Below are positions 36,418 to 44,492 of a stretch of DNA of 63,072 bases, piece by piece (position 1 is the first letter of the stretch; every line of letters begins with the position of its first letter). The position numbers and the translations under genes were made by a program. Source of the DNA: CBFIGX01 sp965662265 (lineage in GTDB: Bacteria > Bacteroidota > Bacteroidia > Flavobacteriales > UBA7430); NCBI GenBank assembly GCA_965662265.1, contig CBFIGX010000010.1, forward strand, positions 1 through 63,072, read 5' to 3'. The notes under the pieces are model-generated. The model ran no database searches. It was not told the DNA's origin and was given only the letters and a program-made list of their open reading frames with translations.

Positions 36418-37101
36418 CTATGATGCAATAAGGTTCTTATACTTTTCATAACCAACTACATTAAGTAGAATGAGTAGAAATCCATAAAAGGCATCTTCTA
36501 TCGGTATAGTAAACATACGTATTCCTAAGTTTTCTGCGTCGTTGTACCACACGATTGGATTTTCAATAAAAGAGCCTGTTAGCATACCATTGCTAATGAA
36601 AAAGAAGGGCATAATGAGGATATAAGAAACCAATATTCGATTGATATTTACATTCTTTATCCTCAAATAAATGAGTGTTAAGCAGATAAAGAATGCTGTA
36701 AAAAAAGTGTATAATTTATCTGTATAGCAAACTGACACGACAAAAGAAAGTAAAATAAGAAGCAGATGAGGAAAGTTTCCCATTTTTAAAAAAATGGTAT
36801 TAGATATGTATTTTTTGATTACAAAGTAAGTAAACACACATGCATAAGGAATAGCTACAAAAAACATAATTTCTTCTAAGGGTAAATTGAACACATATAC
36901 CCCAATAAGATAATCTGGATTAAATCCCCAAACACCCATTTGTGTGAACCACTCATCCCACACTAAAAACAAAAATGCAACTGCTATATTAACTGGTAAA
37001 AAATACCGCCACTCTTTATAAAATGGATATTTTTTGTAAAAACTTGCCATCAGTGGAATGATAATACAAGCTATATTTATAAGTAAATAAGTAAAAGGCA
37101 T
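36418..37101 (-). CDS. Lycopene cyclase (CrtYcd-type)
   Basis: A 227-residue integral membrane protein with about seven hydrophobic helices, made of two repeated halves as in heterodimeric/fused CrtYc-CrtYd lycopene cyclases. PLEEIMFF and PIEDAFYG are the paired acidic motifs of the halves. It would cyclise lycopene to beta-carotene. It is last in the crt operon and overlaps crtZ by one base. No dioxygenase or rhodopsin gene lies alongside, so beta-carotene is presumably hydroxylated by CrtZ here rather than cleaved to retinal. Confidence 0.85.
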   Translation of the reverse strand: MPFTYLLINIACIIIPLMASFYKKYPFYKEWRYFLPVNIAVAFLFLVWDEWFTQMGVWGFNPDYLIGVYVFNLPLEEIMFFVAIPYACVFTYFVIKKYISNTIFLKMGNFPHLLLILLSFVVSVCYTDKLYTFFTAFFICLTLIYLRIKNVNINRILVSYILIMPFFFISNGMLTGSFIENPIVWYNDAENLGIRMFTIPIEDAFYGFLLILLNVVGYEKYKNLIAS

Positions 37102-37562
37102 TAAGAGCTATAGGTTTGTCTAAAATATTTCCATGGAACAAATAGCATTCCATAGCATTGGCTATGGTCCTTGTACAAATTTTTGTGGTGTACTTTATGC
37201 CCTTTTCGTAAAGCCATTAAATACTTCCATTTTACATTTCTGAACCATTTAAACCTTTGATGTATAATTACATCATGTACAATGAAATAACAAAGCCCAT
37301 AAAACAAAATTCCTAAACCAATAAAAAATAAATAGTTCAGTTCGGGACTAAATCCAAAGTACATAAGCAGAATACTAGGAATTGCAAAAATAACAAAGAA
37401 CATATCATTTTTTTCAAAGACAAAACCTTTTTTGGGTTGATGATGATCTTCATGTAAATACCACAAGAAACCATGCATCACATACTTGTGTGTAAGCCAT
37501 GTGATTCCTTCCATCACTAAAAATGTGATTAACGTTACTAATATACCTAATAGTGCACTCAT
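37101..37562 (-). CDS. crtZ: Beta-carotene hydroxylase CrtZ
   Basis: A 153-residue diiron membrane hydroxylase that adds 3- and 3'-hydroxyls to beta-ionone rings, giving zeaxanthin. Histidine motifs HKYVMHG, HEDHHQP, HDVIIHQRF and HKVHHKN match the fatty-acid-hydroxylase/CrtZ superfamily, and hydrophobic helices flank them. It sits 17 bases after idi and overlaps the lycopene cyclase by one base. Substrate specificity follows from the neighbours. Confidence 0.9.
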   Translation of the reverse strand: MSALLGILVTLITFLVMEGITWLTHKYVMHGFLWYLHEDHHQPKKGFVFEKNDMFFVIFAIPSILLMYFGFSPELNYLFFIGLGILFYGLCYFIVHDVIIHQRFKWFRNVKWKYLMALRKGHKVHHKNLYKDHSQCYGMLFVPWKYFRQTYSS

Positions 37563-37579
37563 ATTTTTAATCGGTTCAA

Positions 37580-38104
37580 TTAAATTAAAGATTCTTTTGC
37601 CAACTTAAATACTTTCTGATAACATATTTTAAACCATGGAGAATAGAAACTAGAATTGAGTTTCAATTCTTCTTCCAATTCAGTTTCACAAAGATATTTG
37701 TAATCGCAAACTTCTGCAAGATTAATATTTGGTTTATCATTACTAATTCCAAAGAAAACATGATCCAATTCATGCTCAATAAGCCCATTATCAAATTCCG
37801 CTTTATACAAAAACTTAAAACCAAAGGTTAAGTTTACCCTCATCCCCATCTCTTCATGCAACCTTCTAATTGCTGCTTCAAGAACCTCTTCATTAGCTCT
37901 TGGATGAGTGCATGCGGTGTTGCTCCAAATTCCGGGCGTATGATATTTTGTTAATGCACGTCTTTGAAGTAACATTTCTCCTCTGTCGTTAAAAATAAAA
38001 ACTGAAATAGCGCGGTGTAACAGCCCTTTTTTGTGAGCTTCTAATTTTTCTGCCATTCCAACTTCTTGGTCATTAGTATTTACGAGGATGACGTTCTCTG
38101 GCAT
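37580..38104 (-). CDS. idi: Isopentenyl-diphosphate delta-isomerase (type 1)
   Basis: A 174-residue Nudix-fold isomerase of IPP to DMAPP, supplying precursor for carotenoids. Seen are NTACTHPRANE with the catalytic Cys, the Nudix-like REEMGM-type helix (RRLHEEMGMR) and ELDHVFFG with the second catalytic residue. Its start lies 32 bases inside the preceding small gene, unusually deep for an operon; I see no better start downstream. Full-length for the type 1 family. Confidence 0.92.
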   Translation of the reverse strand: MPENVILVNTNDQEVGMAEKLEAHKKGLLHRAISVFIFNDRGEMLLQRRALTKYHTPGIWSNTACTHPRANEEVLEAAIRRLHEEMGMRVNLTFGFKFLYKAEFDNGLIEHELDHVFFGISNDKPNINLAEVCDYKYLCETELEEELKLNSSFYSPWFKICYQKVFKLAKESLI

Positions 38105-38558
38105 GAGTTAATTGTTTTAAAATATGGTTACAAAACTGCTTAACTTTCGGTGGCTGACTATTTATTTTTGCAACTATAAAATGATAATCTAAAGATAATG
38201 AGTGGTCATACTTCAAAAAGAAAGGAGCCATAAGCTGGATAGAATACCTGAGCAATCGAAGTTCAATATTCGAAGGATTATCATTTATCAATTCGTCTAA
38301 CTCTGTGGTGTTTTTTTTAAAGCTTTTGTATTTCTCAATGGGGTTACCCTCATAATCTAAAAGCATTAATTTTGCAGCGTTATTATATCCTCTAACAATA
38401 GGACTTGCTGTATCGGTGCTAGTGAGATTAATCAGCCTTAATATTTCTTCTTCGCCATGTTCAGTACTCAAATAACAATCTCTAACAGAATCCATGCTAA
38501 CTTGACTGAAACTGTTGAATGCTATGCTCATAAATAACAAAAATAGAAGTCCTTTCAA
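38073..38558 (-). CDS. Conserved hypothetical secreted protein in the crt operon
   Basis: A 161-residue protein with a signal peptide (about 1-18, ending FSQ) and a mostly helical body (NAAKLMLLDYEGNPIEKYKSF ... IELRLLRYSIQLM). I do not recognise it by name. It lies between crtB and idi, overlapping crtB by 4 bases and idi by 32. A small exported protein at this position occurs in other flavobacterial carotenoid operons as far as I recall, so it may serve pigment or membrane handling, but that is inference. Confidence 0.7.
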   Translation of the reverse strand: MKGLLFLLFMSIAFNSFSQVSMDSVRDCYLSTEHGEEEILRLINLTSTDTASPIVRGYNNAAKLMLLDYEGNPIEKYKSFKKNTTELDELINDNPSNIELRLLRYSIQLMAPFFLKYDHSLSLDYHFIVAKINSQPPKVKQFCNHILKQLTHARERHPRKY

Positions 38559-39394
38559 ATCAAATTCATTTTATGCTTCAAGGCAGACTTAAACATAATA
38601 GCAAGTTTGAGTGAGTTAGGAATCCTTGTTCTTTGATCTAGAATTTTAGAAGAAGGCAAAGCTTTAATCTTTTCAAATAAGCTGTAATAATACTTATAAG
38701 CTAAATATACACCGCCTCTTGAGGAATTAGGCAGCATTTTAATTCCTATCAAAGCTTGGTTAAAATCTTTTAAAATGTCGGCTTCTATTTTTTTCTTCTC
38801 AACCTCATCAAAAGCCTCCATATTTACTCCTGGAAAGTAAGTTCTGCCTAGACTTTCAAAATCACTATTTGCATCTCTTAAAAAATTGACCTTCTGAAAT
38901 GCAGCACCTAAGCTCATTGCATATGGCTTTAACTCATTATACTTATTAATATCGCCATTTACGAATATTTTTAAGCACATAAGACCAACCACCTCGGCGG
39001 AACCTAGTATGTATAACTCATATTTCTTATCATCATATTCTTGGTCTTCCAAATCCATTTCCATACTATTAAGAAAGGTCTCAATAAGTTCCCATTCAAT
39101 ATTGTATTTATGAACTGTTTCTTGAAAGCTGTTTAATATCGGATTTAAACTAATTTTTTCGTCAAGAGCCTTTATTGTGTCGTCTTTAAACCTTTGTAAT
39201 AGAATCTCCTTGTTAAATCCGTGAAATGAGTCTACTATTTCATCCGCAAATCTAACAAAACCGTAAACATTATAAATAGGTTGGTGGAGCTCTTTACCTA
39301 ATGCTTTAATACCAAAAGAAAAGCTAGTACTGTAAACGTTAGTTGTATATTTACTACAGGCATTTGAAACTTGATCAAAAATTGTTTTCATCAT
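38555..39394 (-). CDS. crtB: Phytoene synthase CrtB
   Basis: A 279-residue enzyme condensing two GGPP molecules to phytoene. The first Asp-rich motif FADEIVDSF (D51-D55) and the second, LRDANSDFESLGR (about 168-180), with Mg-pyrophosphate roles, are intact. It is translationally coupled to crtI (4-base overlap ATGA) and to the next gene. The GGPP synthase gene (crtE) is not in the window. Confidence 0.93.
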   Translation of the reverse strand: MMKTIFDQVSNACSKYTTNVYSTSFSFGIKALGKELHQPIYNVYGFVRFADEIVDSFHGFNKEILLQRFKDDTIKALDEKISLNPILNSFQETVHKYNIEWELIETFLNSMEMDLEDQEYDDKKYELYILGSAEVVGLMCLKIFVNGDINKYNELKPYAMSLGAAFQKVNFLRDANSDFESLGRTYFPGVNMEAFDEVEKKKIEADILKDFNQALIGIKMLPNSSRGGVYLAYKYYYSLFEKIKALPSSKILDQRTRIPNSLKLAIMFKSALKHKMNLI

Positions 39395-40866
39395 TTTGGA
39401 GGGTTATGATCTTTAATATATTTTGCTACTACCTGACCAGATATTATAGACGGAGGCACACCTGGCCCAGGGACAGTTAATTGACCAGTGTAAAAAATAT
39501 TATCTACTTTCTTATTAATAATTTTTGGCTTTAAGTTTGCTGTCTGAGTTAGCGTATTTGCCAAGCCATAGGCATTACCTTTGTATGCATTGTAATCATC
39601 TTTAAAATCACTCACACAATAGCTCCTTTTGTATTCGATGTGCCCTAACAAAGACTCTCCAACGTATCTTTCCAACCTCTCCATCATTACTTCAAAATAC
39701 TTCTCTCTCATTTCTTCAGAATCTTCTAAGCCTGCAGCAATAGGCATAAGTAAAAAAAGATTTTCTTTACCTTCAGGTGCTACATGAGCATCGGTTTTTG
39801 AAGGGCAACATGCATAAAACAAAGGTTTTGATGGCCATTGTGGAGATTTGTAAATCTCATTTGTATGAACCTCGATGTCCTCATCGAAAAATAAATTATG
39901 GTGCTGCAGTTTGTTAATCTTCTTGTTTACCCCCAAATAAAAGAGTAAGGAAGAAGGTGAGAAGGTCTTCTTGCTCCAATATTTTTCGCTGTAATTCCTA
40001 TACTTTTTTTCAATTAAAGAACCGTCTACATGGCTGTAATCTGCAGAACCTACTAGATAATCAAATTCGAATTCTCCAGATGACGTATTCAAGGATACGG
40101 CTTTAGAATTTTCAATATTAATTTTATTTACAGTAACATTTGTTTTAAATTCAACACCGTACTCTTTACACAATTTTACAAAACCTTGAATGACATTACC
40201 AAAACCACCCATCGGATAAAAAGTACCTGTTTTAACTCCTGAATAAGCCATAAGACTATACAAAGCAGGAGTATCTGCAGGAGCAGAACCTAAGAATAAT
40301 ACTGGAAATTCCATTAAGGCCTTGATCTGAGGGTGCTTAAAATACTTTGCTACGTGAGACCTATACGAAGAAAAAATTTGTAGTTTAAAAAGATTGAGCA
40401 CAATTTCCTTTGTACATACTTCTTTTAAAGAAATTCCAGGTTCATAAACAAGCTTTTTAATCCCAAAATCATATTTAAACTTAGCTTCCTTCATAAAAGA
40501 TTCAAGCTTTTTGGCACTGCCTGGCTCTAAAGACTCAAACAAAGCTTTTACTCCCGCCCAATCTGCTGGAAGTGGCATGGACTTGTTATGATCGAACAAA
40601 ATTTGAAAACCGGGATCTAACTTTATCAAATCAAAATAATCTTCAGGGCTTTTACCAAATTTTGCAAAAAATGTTTCGAATACATCAGGCATCCAGTACC
40701 AACTTGGCCCCATATCGAAAGTATATCCTTTAGCGGTAAACTGTCTGGCTCTCCCACCCAACTCACTATTCTTTTCATATACGGTAACCTTATAGCCGTC
40801 TTTAGCGAGCATTGCCGCTGTACTCAACCCAGAAAATCCACTCCCTATTATTGCTATTTTGTTCAT
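39391..40866 (-). CDS. crtI: Phytoene desaturase CrtI
   Basis: A 491-residue FAD-dependent desaturase of phytoene to lycopene. N-terminal IAIIGSGFSGLSTAAMLAKDG has the GxGxxG dinucleotide fold (8-13); GYTFDMGPSWYWMPD and the C-terminal FYTGQLTVPGPGVPPSIISG are the CrtI signature. It is the first gene of the six-gene crt operon. The intergenic 193 bases hold a dyad operator; I found no clear TAnnTTTG toward crtI. Confidence 0.93.
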   Translation of the reverse strand: MNKIAIIGSGFSGLSTAAMLAKDGYKVTVYEKNSELGGRARQFTAKGYTFDMGPSWYWMPDVFETFFAKFGKSPEDYFDLIKLDPGFQILFDHNKSMPLPADWAGVKALFESLEPGSAKKLESFMKEAKFKYDFGIKKLVYEPGISLKEVCTKEIVLNLFKLQIFSSYRSHVAKYFKHPQIKALMEFPVLFLGSAPADTPALYSLMAYSGVKTGTFYPMGGFGNVIQGFVKLCKEYGVEFKTNVTVNKINIENSKAVSLNTSSGEFEFDYLVGSADYSHVDGSLIEKKYRNYSEKYWSKKTFSPSSLLFYLGVNKKINKLQHHNLFFDEDIEVHTNEIYKSPQWPSKPLFYACCPSKTDAHVAPEGKENLFLLMPIAAGLEDSEEMREKYFEVMMERLERYVGESLLGHIEYKRSYCVSDFKDDYNAYKGNAYGLANTLTQTANLKPKIINKKVDNIFYTGQLTVPGPGVPPSIISGQVVAKYIKDHNPPK

Positions 40867-40993
40867 TTTAGTTGGTATCTTTTATGTAGCCGTTCATGAT
40901 TTCTTCAATTGAGATGAAGTGAATTTTGTGATTTATACAAGCTTTATAAGCAAATATCCACAAAATTCTTTGGAAATAAATATATAACATTAC

Positions 40994-41027
40994 TGTGTAT
41001 AATATTTTGAAAGTAAAATTATACAAA
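40994..41027. promoter_or_regulatory. Dyad operator, copy 2 (crtI / SDR intergenic)
   Basis: TGTGTATA (40994-41001) and TATACAAA (41020-41027), separated by exactly 18 bases, with interior ATTTT-GAAAGT-AAAAT. One mismatch relative to the copy at 36301. Between divergent crtI and the SDR-RND pair. Confidence 0.6.
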
Positions 41028-41030
41028 ATA

Positions 41031-41061
41031 TTGATGTTGTGAAATTTTTGACCTAATTTTG
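41031..41061 (+). promoter_or_regulatory. Putative promoter of the SDR-RND unit
   Basis: TTG at 41031-41033 and TAATTTTG (41054-41061) with 20 bases between, fitting the Bacteroidetes consensus. It begins four bases after the dyad and points to the ATG at 41080. Confidence 0.5.
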
Positions 41062-41079
41062 AAAAAAAATAAAAACCAC

Positions 41080-41742
41080 ATGAAAATATTAGTTATTGGA
41101 GCATCAAGCGATATTGCTCGCAAGTTAATAGAAAAATCGAATGAATTCGAATTTATTGAACTTTCTTCTTCCGCAGAAGAAAGTCATCAACATCATATAG
41201 ACTTACTTGACGAGACTACATATCCAGAGTTGAATGATGAATTAGATGGCTTCATCTATTTCCCCGGCTCTATCAACCTAAAGCCATTTTCAAATCTTAA
41301 AGAAAAGGATTTCAAAAACGACTACGATATTAACGTACTTGGCCTAGTCAAAACTTTAAAGTACTATCAAAACAATTTATCAAAAGGTGCCTCAGTTGTA
41401 TTTATTAGCTCTATTGCTGCGCAAGTAGGAATGCCGTTTCATTCATCAATTTCAATGTGCAAATCGGCTATCGAAGGCTTAACAAGATCTTTGGCAGCTG
41501 AATGGTCGCCATCGATAAGAGTAAATTGTATAGCTCCTTCAGTAGTGCAAACAAAACTATCAAAAAGGTTATTCAGGACTGATGGTCAAATCGAACAAAT
41601 GAATCAAAGACACCCACTACAAAGGCACGGTGTAACTTCTGATATTGCAGATGCTATAGAGTTTTTATTATCTAATAAATCATCATGGATGACAGGTCAA
41701 GTTATGAAAATTGATGGAGGCTTATCTACCTTAAAAAAGTAA
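41080..41742 (+). CDS. SDR-family protein lacking the catalytic tyrosine
   Basis: A 220-residue SDR-fold protein. It starts MKILVIGASSDIARKL (cofactor loop, GASSDIA instead of the usual GxxxGIG), keeps FISSIAAQ (serine), and the C-terminal GQVMKIDGG. At the YxxxK position it reads ISMCK, with Ile where the catalytic Tyr belongs and Lys kept. It is thus either a non-catalytic binder or works by another mechanism. I start at the ATG at 41080. The gene is four bases from the RND gene and probably cotranscribed. Confidence 0.75.
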   Translation: MKILVIGASSDIARKLIEKSNEFEFIELSSSAEESHQHHIDLLDETTYPELNDELDGFIYFPGSINLKPFSNLKEKDFKNDYDINVLGLVKTLKYYQNNLSKGASVVFISSIAAQVGMPFHSSISMCKSAIEGLTRSLAAEWSPSIRVNCIAPSVVQTKLSKRLFRTDGQIEQMNQRHPLQRHGVTSDIADAIEFLLSNKSSWMTGQVMKIDGGLSTLKK

Positions 41743-41746
41743 TCTT

Positions 41747-43804
41747 TTGTATCGTTATCTGTGGAAATTCAAATATCAATCGGCAATATTAATAGTATTA
41801 ATCTCAGGATATTGTTTTTATCAACTAACAGGAACAAAAGTATTTTTTGAATCTGAGAGAATTCTCGATGAATTTAAAGATGAATCGATAGATCAAAAAT
41901 TTTTAGACGACCAAAATCTAATTTTTTATGGAGTGGCGTTAGAAGATTCACTTTCTTACGCCAACGCAAAAATAATAGCTTCCAGACACAGTTTTCTAAA
42001 AAAATCATCTTACACATCCAAAGTTTATAGCATTATAAACGACAAAGAGGTAATATCTGGCGGCTTATTACCAATTGTGAAAAAGCGTTTAGACACCAAT
42101 TCAGAAGAATCATTTAAAAAATCTTTAAACCGACTAGAAAAGTACAAAAGCAACTTTATCACTTCAGATAATAAACACTTACTTTTTTTGGTAGAGGCGA
42201 AAAAAGACCTCAACCCATCCGATCAAAAGGAGTTGATTACAGAATTGCGCTCCGAGAAACAACTTCCTCAAGGATCTATAATTTCTATTGCAGGAAGATT
42301 ACCAAGTGAAATGCACTTTCAAAAAAAGGTAGTTATCGAATTTATCATTATGACTCTTGTAAGTGCACTTCTATGCTTTCTATTTCTATACTTAATTACG
42401 ACCAACATTCGCCTTGTTGTTCTTACAGTTTTAAGTGTAATTGTTAGTATTGTCACAGCACTAGGGATATCAGACTTACTGTTTGGTGGCATTGAATTGG
42501 TGATGATTATAACGCCCGCCATTTTATTTATAGTGGCTATTTCAGACATCATGCATCTTACTAACAACCAATCCACACTTAAGACTTCGAAAGAAAACTA
42601 TTTTATGGATAGAATAGACAAAATAGGTAAGGCTGTTGCATTGACCTCCGTTACTACTGGAATTAGTTTTTTAACCTTCCTGTCAAACGACATCATCCCG
42701 ATTGTAAGGTTTGGAATCATAACCTCTATTGGTGTTGTTCTCACTTTATTTATTGCCATGGTTTTATATGCCATCATATTAGACAATTCTTTTCACAGAT
42801 CTCAACCAACAAAATTTCTAGATTACACATTTAAATCGCTAATCAACTACTTTTTAAAACCAAAGAAAAGCACCGCTTTTCATATGGTAACTGCCCTATT
42901 TATTGCTTTGGGCCTTTATGCCTCTGCAACTTTGAATATAGATAACTACCTTACAGATGAAATCAACAAAAAATCTGTGATTTATAAGGAGACGAGTTAT
43001 TTTGACCAACATTTTGGCGGCATTAAACCAATCACTATATCTGTAAAATCTCACACCTCTACTGACTCCTTATCCACTTTAAAGTCAGACATAGAAAATT
43101 TGGGATTTGTGGTTGACATCAACTCCTTAGACCAAGAGCAGATTTTAAATAATATTGTTGAAAACAAAGAGGACAATATTGTATTTATGTGCAGAACAAA
43201 AGACGAAGGCTCCATAGAAACCTTCTCTAAATTAAAAAAACTAGAAAAAATGTACATCCCCAAAGAAGTAATACTCGGATTTGGAGGAGCAGGGTATATA
43301 TTTGATCAACTAGGTTATGGCCTCACACAAAATTTATTGTTGGGCTTATTAATGGCAGTTCTATTTATTGGGCTTTTGTTTTTTGTGATTAACAAATTTA
43401 CCGTAGGATACTTTTTCGTAGCTGTTTTACCTAACATAATCCCTATCATGGTATGCTTAGGAATTCTTCAACTATTCGGGTTCTATTTTAGCCTCTCTAA
43501 TGCATTTATTTTCACCATTGTTTTTGGTTTAATTATTGACGATTCTATTCACTTAATTAGCGCTTACTCCAGACTCCAAAAAAACGGTAATGAAAAAGAA
43601 GAGTCTCTAACTAAAATTGTTTCTCAAACTGGAACAGCCATTATAAAAACAACTTTACTAGTTATATTGTGTTTGCTACCTCTACTATTTTCTGAATTTA
43701 AGTCGGTATCCCAATTAGCCGTTATCACTATCATAAGTGCCGTTATTGCAGTGTTTTTTGACTTAATCTATTTGCCTAGACTCATGAGAAAAATCATTGA
43801 TTAA
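41747..43804 (+). CDS. RND/MMPL-type exporter
   Basis: A 685-residue integral membrane protein with the RND 12-helix layout: TM1 (about 12-30), large extracytoplasmic loop (30-190), TM2-6 (about 195-345), TM7 (about 380-395), second loop (about 400-520) and TM8-12 (about 525-680). Conserved loop elements are seen near VFGLIIDDSIHLISAYSRL, where the acidic pair of RND proton relay lies. It is close to MMPL/hopanoid-exporter types. A TTG start at 41747 is used. The cargo is unknown; a lipid or pigment is plausible from context. Confidence 0.8.
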   Translation: MYRYLWKFKYQSAILIVLISGYCFYQLTGTKVFFESERILDEFKDESIDQKFLDDQNLIFYGVALEDSLSYANAKIIASRHSFLKKSSYTSKVYSIINDKEVISGGLLPIVKKRLDTNSEESFKKSLNRLEKYKSNFITSDNKHLLFLVEAKKDLNPSDQKELITELRSEKQLPQGSIISIAGRLPSEMHFQKKVVIEFIIMTLVSALLCFLFLYLITTNIRLVVLTVLSVIVSIVTALGISDLLFGGIELVMIITPAILFIVAISDIMHLTNNQSTLKTSKENYFMDRIDKIGKAVALTSVTTGISFLTFLSNDIIPIVRFGIITSIGVVLTLFIAMVLYAIILDNSFHRSQPTKFLDYTFKSLINYFLKPKKSTAFHMVTALFIALGLYASATLNIDNYLTDEINKKSVIYKETSYFDQHFGGIKPITISVKSHTSTDSLSTLKSDIENLGFVVDINSLDQEQILNNIVENKEDNIVFMCRTKDEGSIETFSKLKKLEKMYIPKEVILGFGGAGYIFDQLGYGLTQNLLLGLLMAVLFIGLLFFVINKFTVGYFFVAVLPNIIPIMVCLGILQLFGFYFSLSNAFIFTIVFGLIIDDSIHLISAYSRLQKNGNEKEESLTKIVSQTGTAIIKTTLLVILCLLPLLFSEFKSVSQLAVITIISAVIAVFFDLIYLPRLMRKIID

Positions 43805-44164
43805 AATCTGAATTTGTTCTTGGAATAACAGCCACAATGATTCAGGCAGTTGATGCGCTTCGGAAAAAGTATATCTGCTGTTTTCATGATTCAATTTAAT
43901 CTCCAAGTTTTGAAAATTATTTCGGCTAAAATAAACCCAATACTTATGTTCTTCCTTTATTATCTTACTCAAAAAAGAAATGCGATTTACCTCAACACCT
44001 GTTTCTTCATAGGTTTCTCTTTTAACCGCATCTAGTGGATCCTCATTAAATTTTATTTTACCTACAATTGGTGTCCAAATATTAGGATAGTGAGGATTAT
44101 CTGGAGAGCGACGAAGTAAAAGCACTTTACTATTATCGAATAGTAGATGAATACAATAATCCAT
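43763..44164 (-). CDS. Nudix hydrolase
   Basis: A 133-residue Nudix hydrolase with the full box GKIKFNEDPLDAVKRETYEETGVE (G-x5-E-x7-RE-U-x-EE-x-G-U). It probably hydrolyses a nucleoside-diphosphate derivative, substrate unknown. Its last 42 bases overlap the convergent RND gene tail, so the two 3' ends share DNA. It diverges from the small ORF/regulator gene 160 bases away across the third dyad. Confidence 0.85.
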   Translation of the reverse strand: MDYCIHLLFDNSKVLLLRRSPDNPHYPNIWTPIVGKIKFNEDPLDAVKRETYEETGVEVNRISFLSKIIKEEHKYWVYFSRNNFQNLEIKLNHENSRYTFSEAHQLPESLWLLFQEQIQILINDFSHESRQID

Positions 44165-44260
44165 CAGTATATCTGTTTAAATTTCATAAATACATCTCAT
44201 CAAATTCATTTATGTCCAAGTTAGTTGCTTTTTCAGTAAATTTTTACAAATTTATTTATT

Positions 44261-44294
44261 TTTGTGTAAATTTTATGCAAAAATCTTATACAAA
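44261..44294. promoter_or_regulatory. Dyad operator, copy 3 (upstream of CarH-like regulator)
   Basis: TTTGTGTA (44261-44268) and TATACAAA (44287-44294) with exactly 18 bases between, and interior ATTTT...AAAAAT. A -7 element TATATTTG follows at 44299-44306. The placement implies autoregulation. Confidence 0.6.
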
Positions 44295-44298
44295 ATTG

Positions 44299-44306
44299 TA
44301 TATTTG
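44299..44306 (+). promoter_or_regulatory. -7 element of the regulator operon
   Basis: TATATTTG is an exact TAnnTTTG match five bases after the third dyad and 18 bases before the first ATG. No good TTTG lies at -33, which the dyad occupies instead. Confidence 0.5.
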
Positions 44307-44324
44307 TCATCTAAAACATTAAAA

Positions 44325-44492
44325 ATGAGATCAAGGAAGAAAAAAATTACCCTTGAACAATTGAAGAAGAGGTTACCTAAAATTGTTTTTTACACAGATA
44401 GAATAAGGGTAGAGTTAAGTTCATTAGCCTCACTAGAAAACTGGTTAAAAAAACATCCTAACGGAAAGTACGTAATACATGACGAAATATAG
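44325..44492 (+). CDS. Small basic protein upstream of the CarH-like regulator
   Basis: A 55-residue frame, Lys/Arg-rich at its start (MRSRKKKITLEQLKKRL) and ending GKYVIHDEI. It overlaps the regulator's first 14 bases, so translation is likely coupled. I do not recognise the family. Its position directly behind dyad 3 and a good -7 element makes it more likely real than a chance frame. Confidence 0.55.
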   Translation: MRSRKKKITLEQLKKRLPKIVFYTDRIRVELSSLASLENWLKKHPNGKYVIHDEI

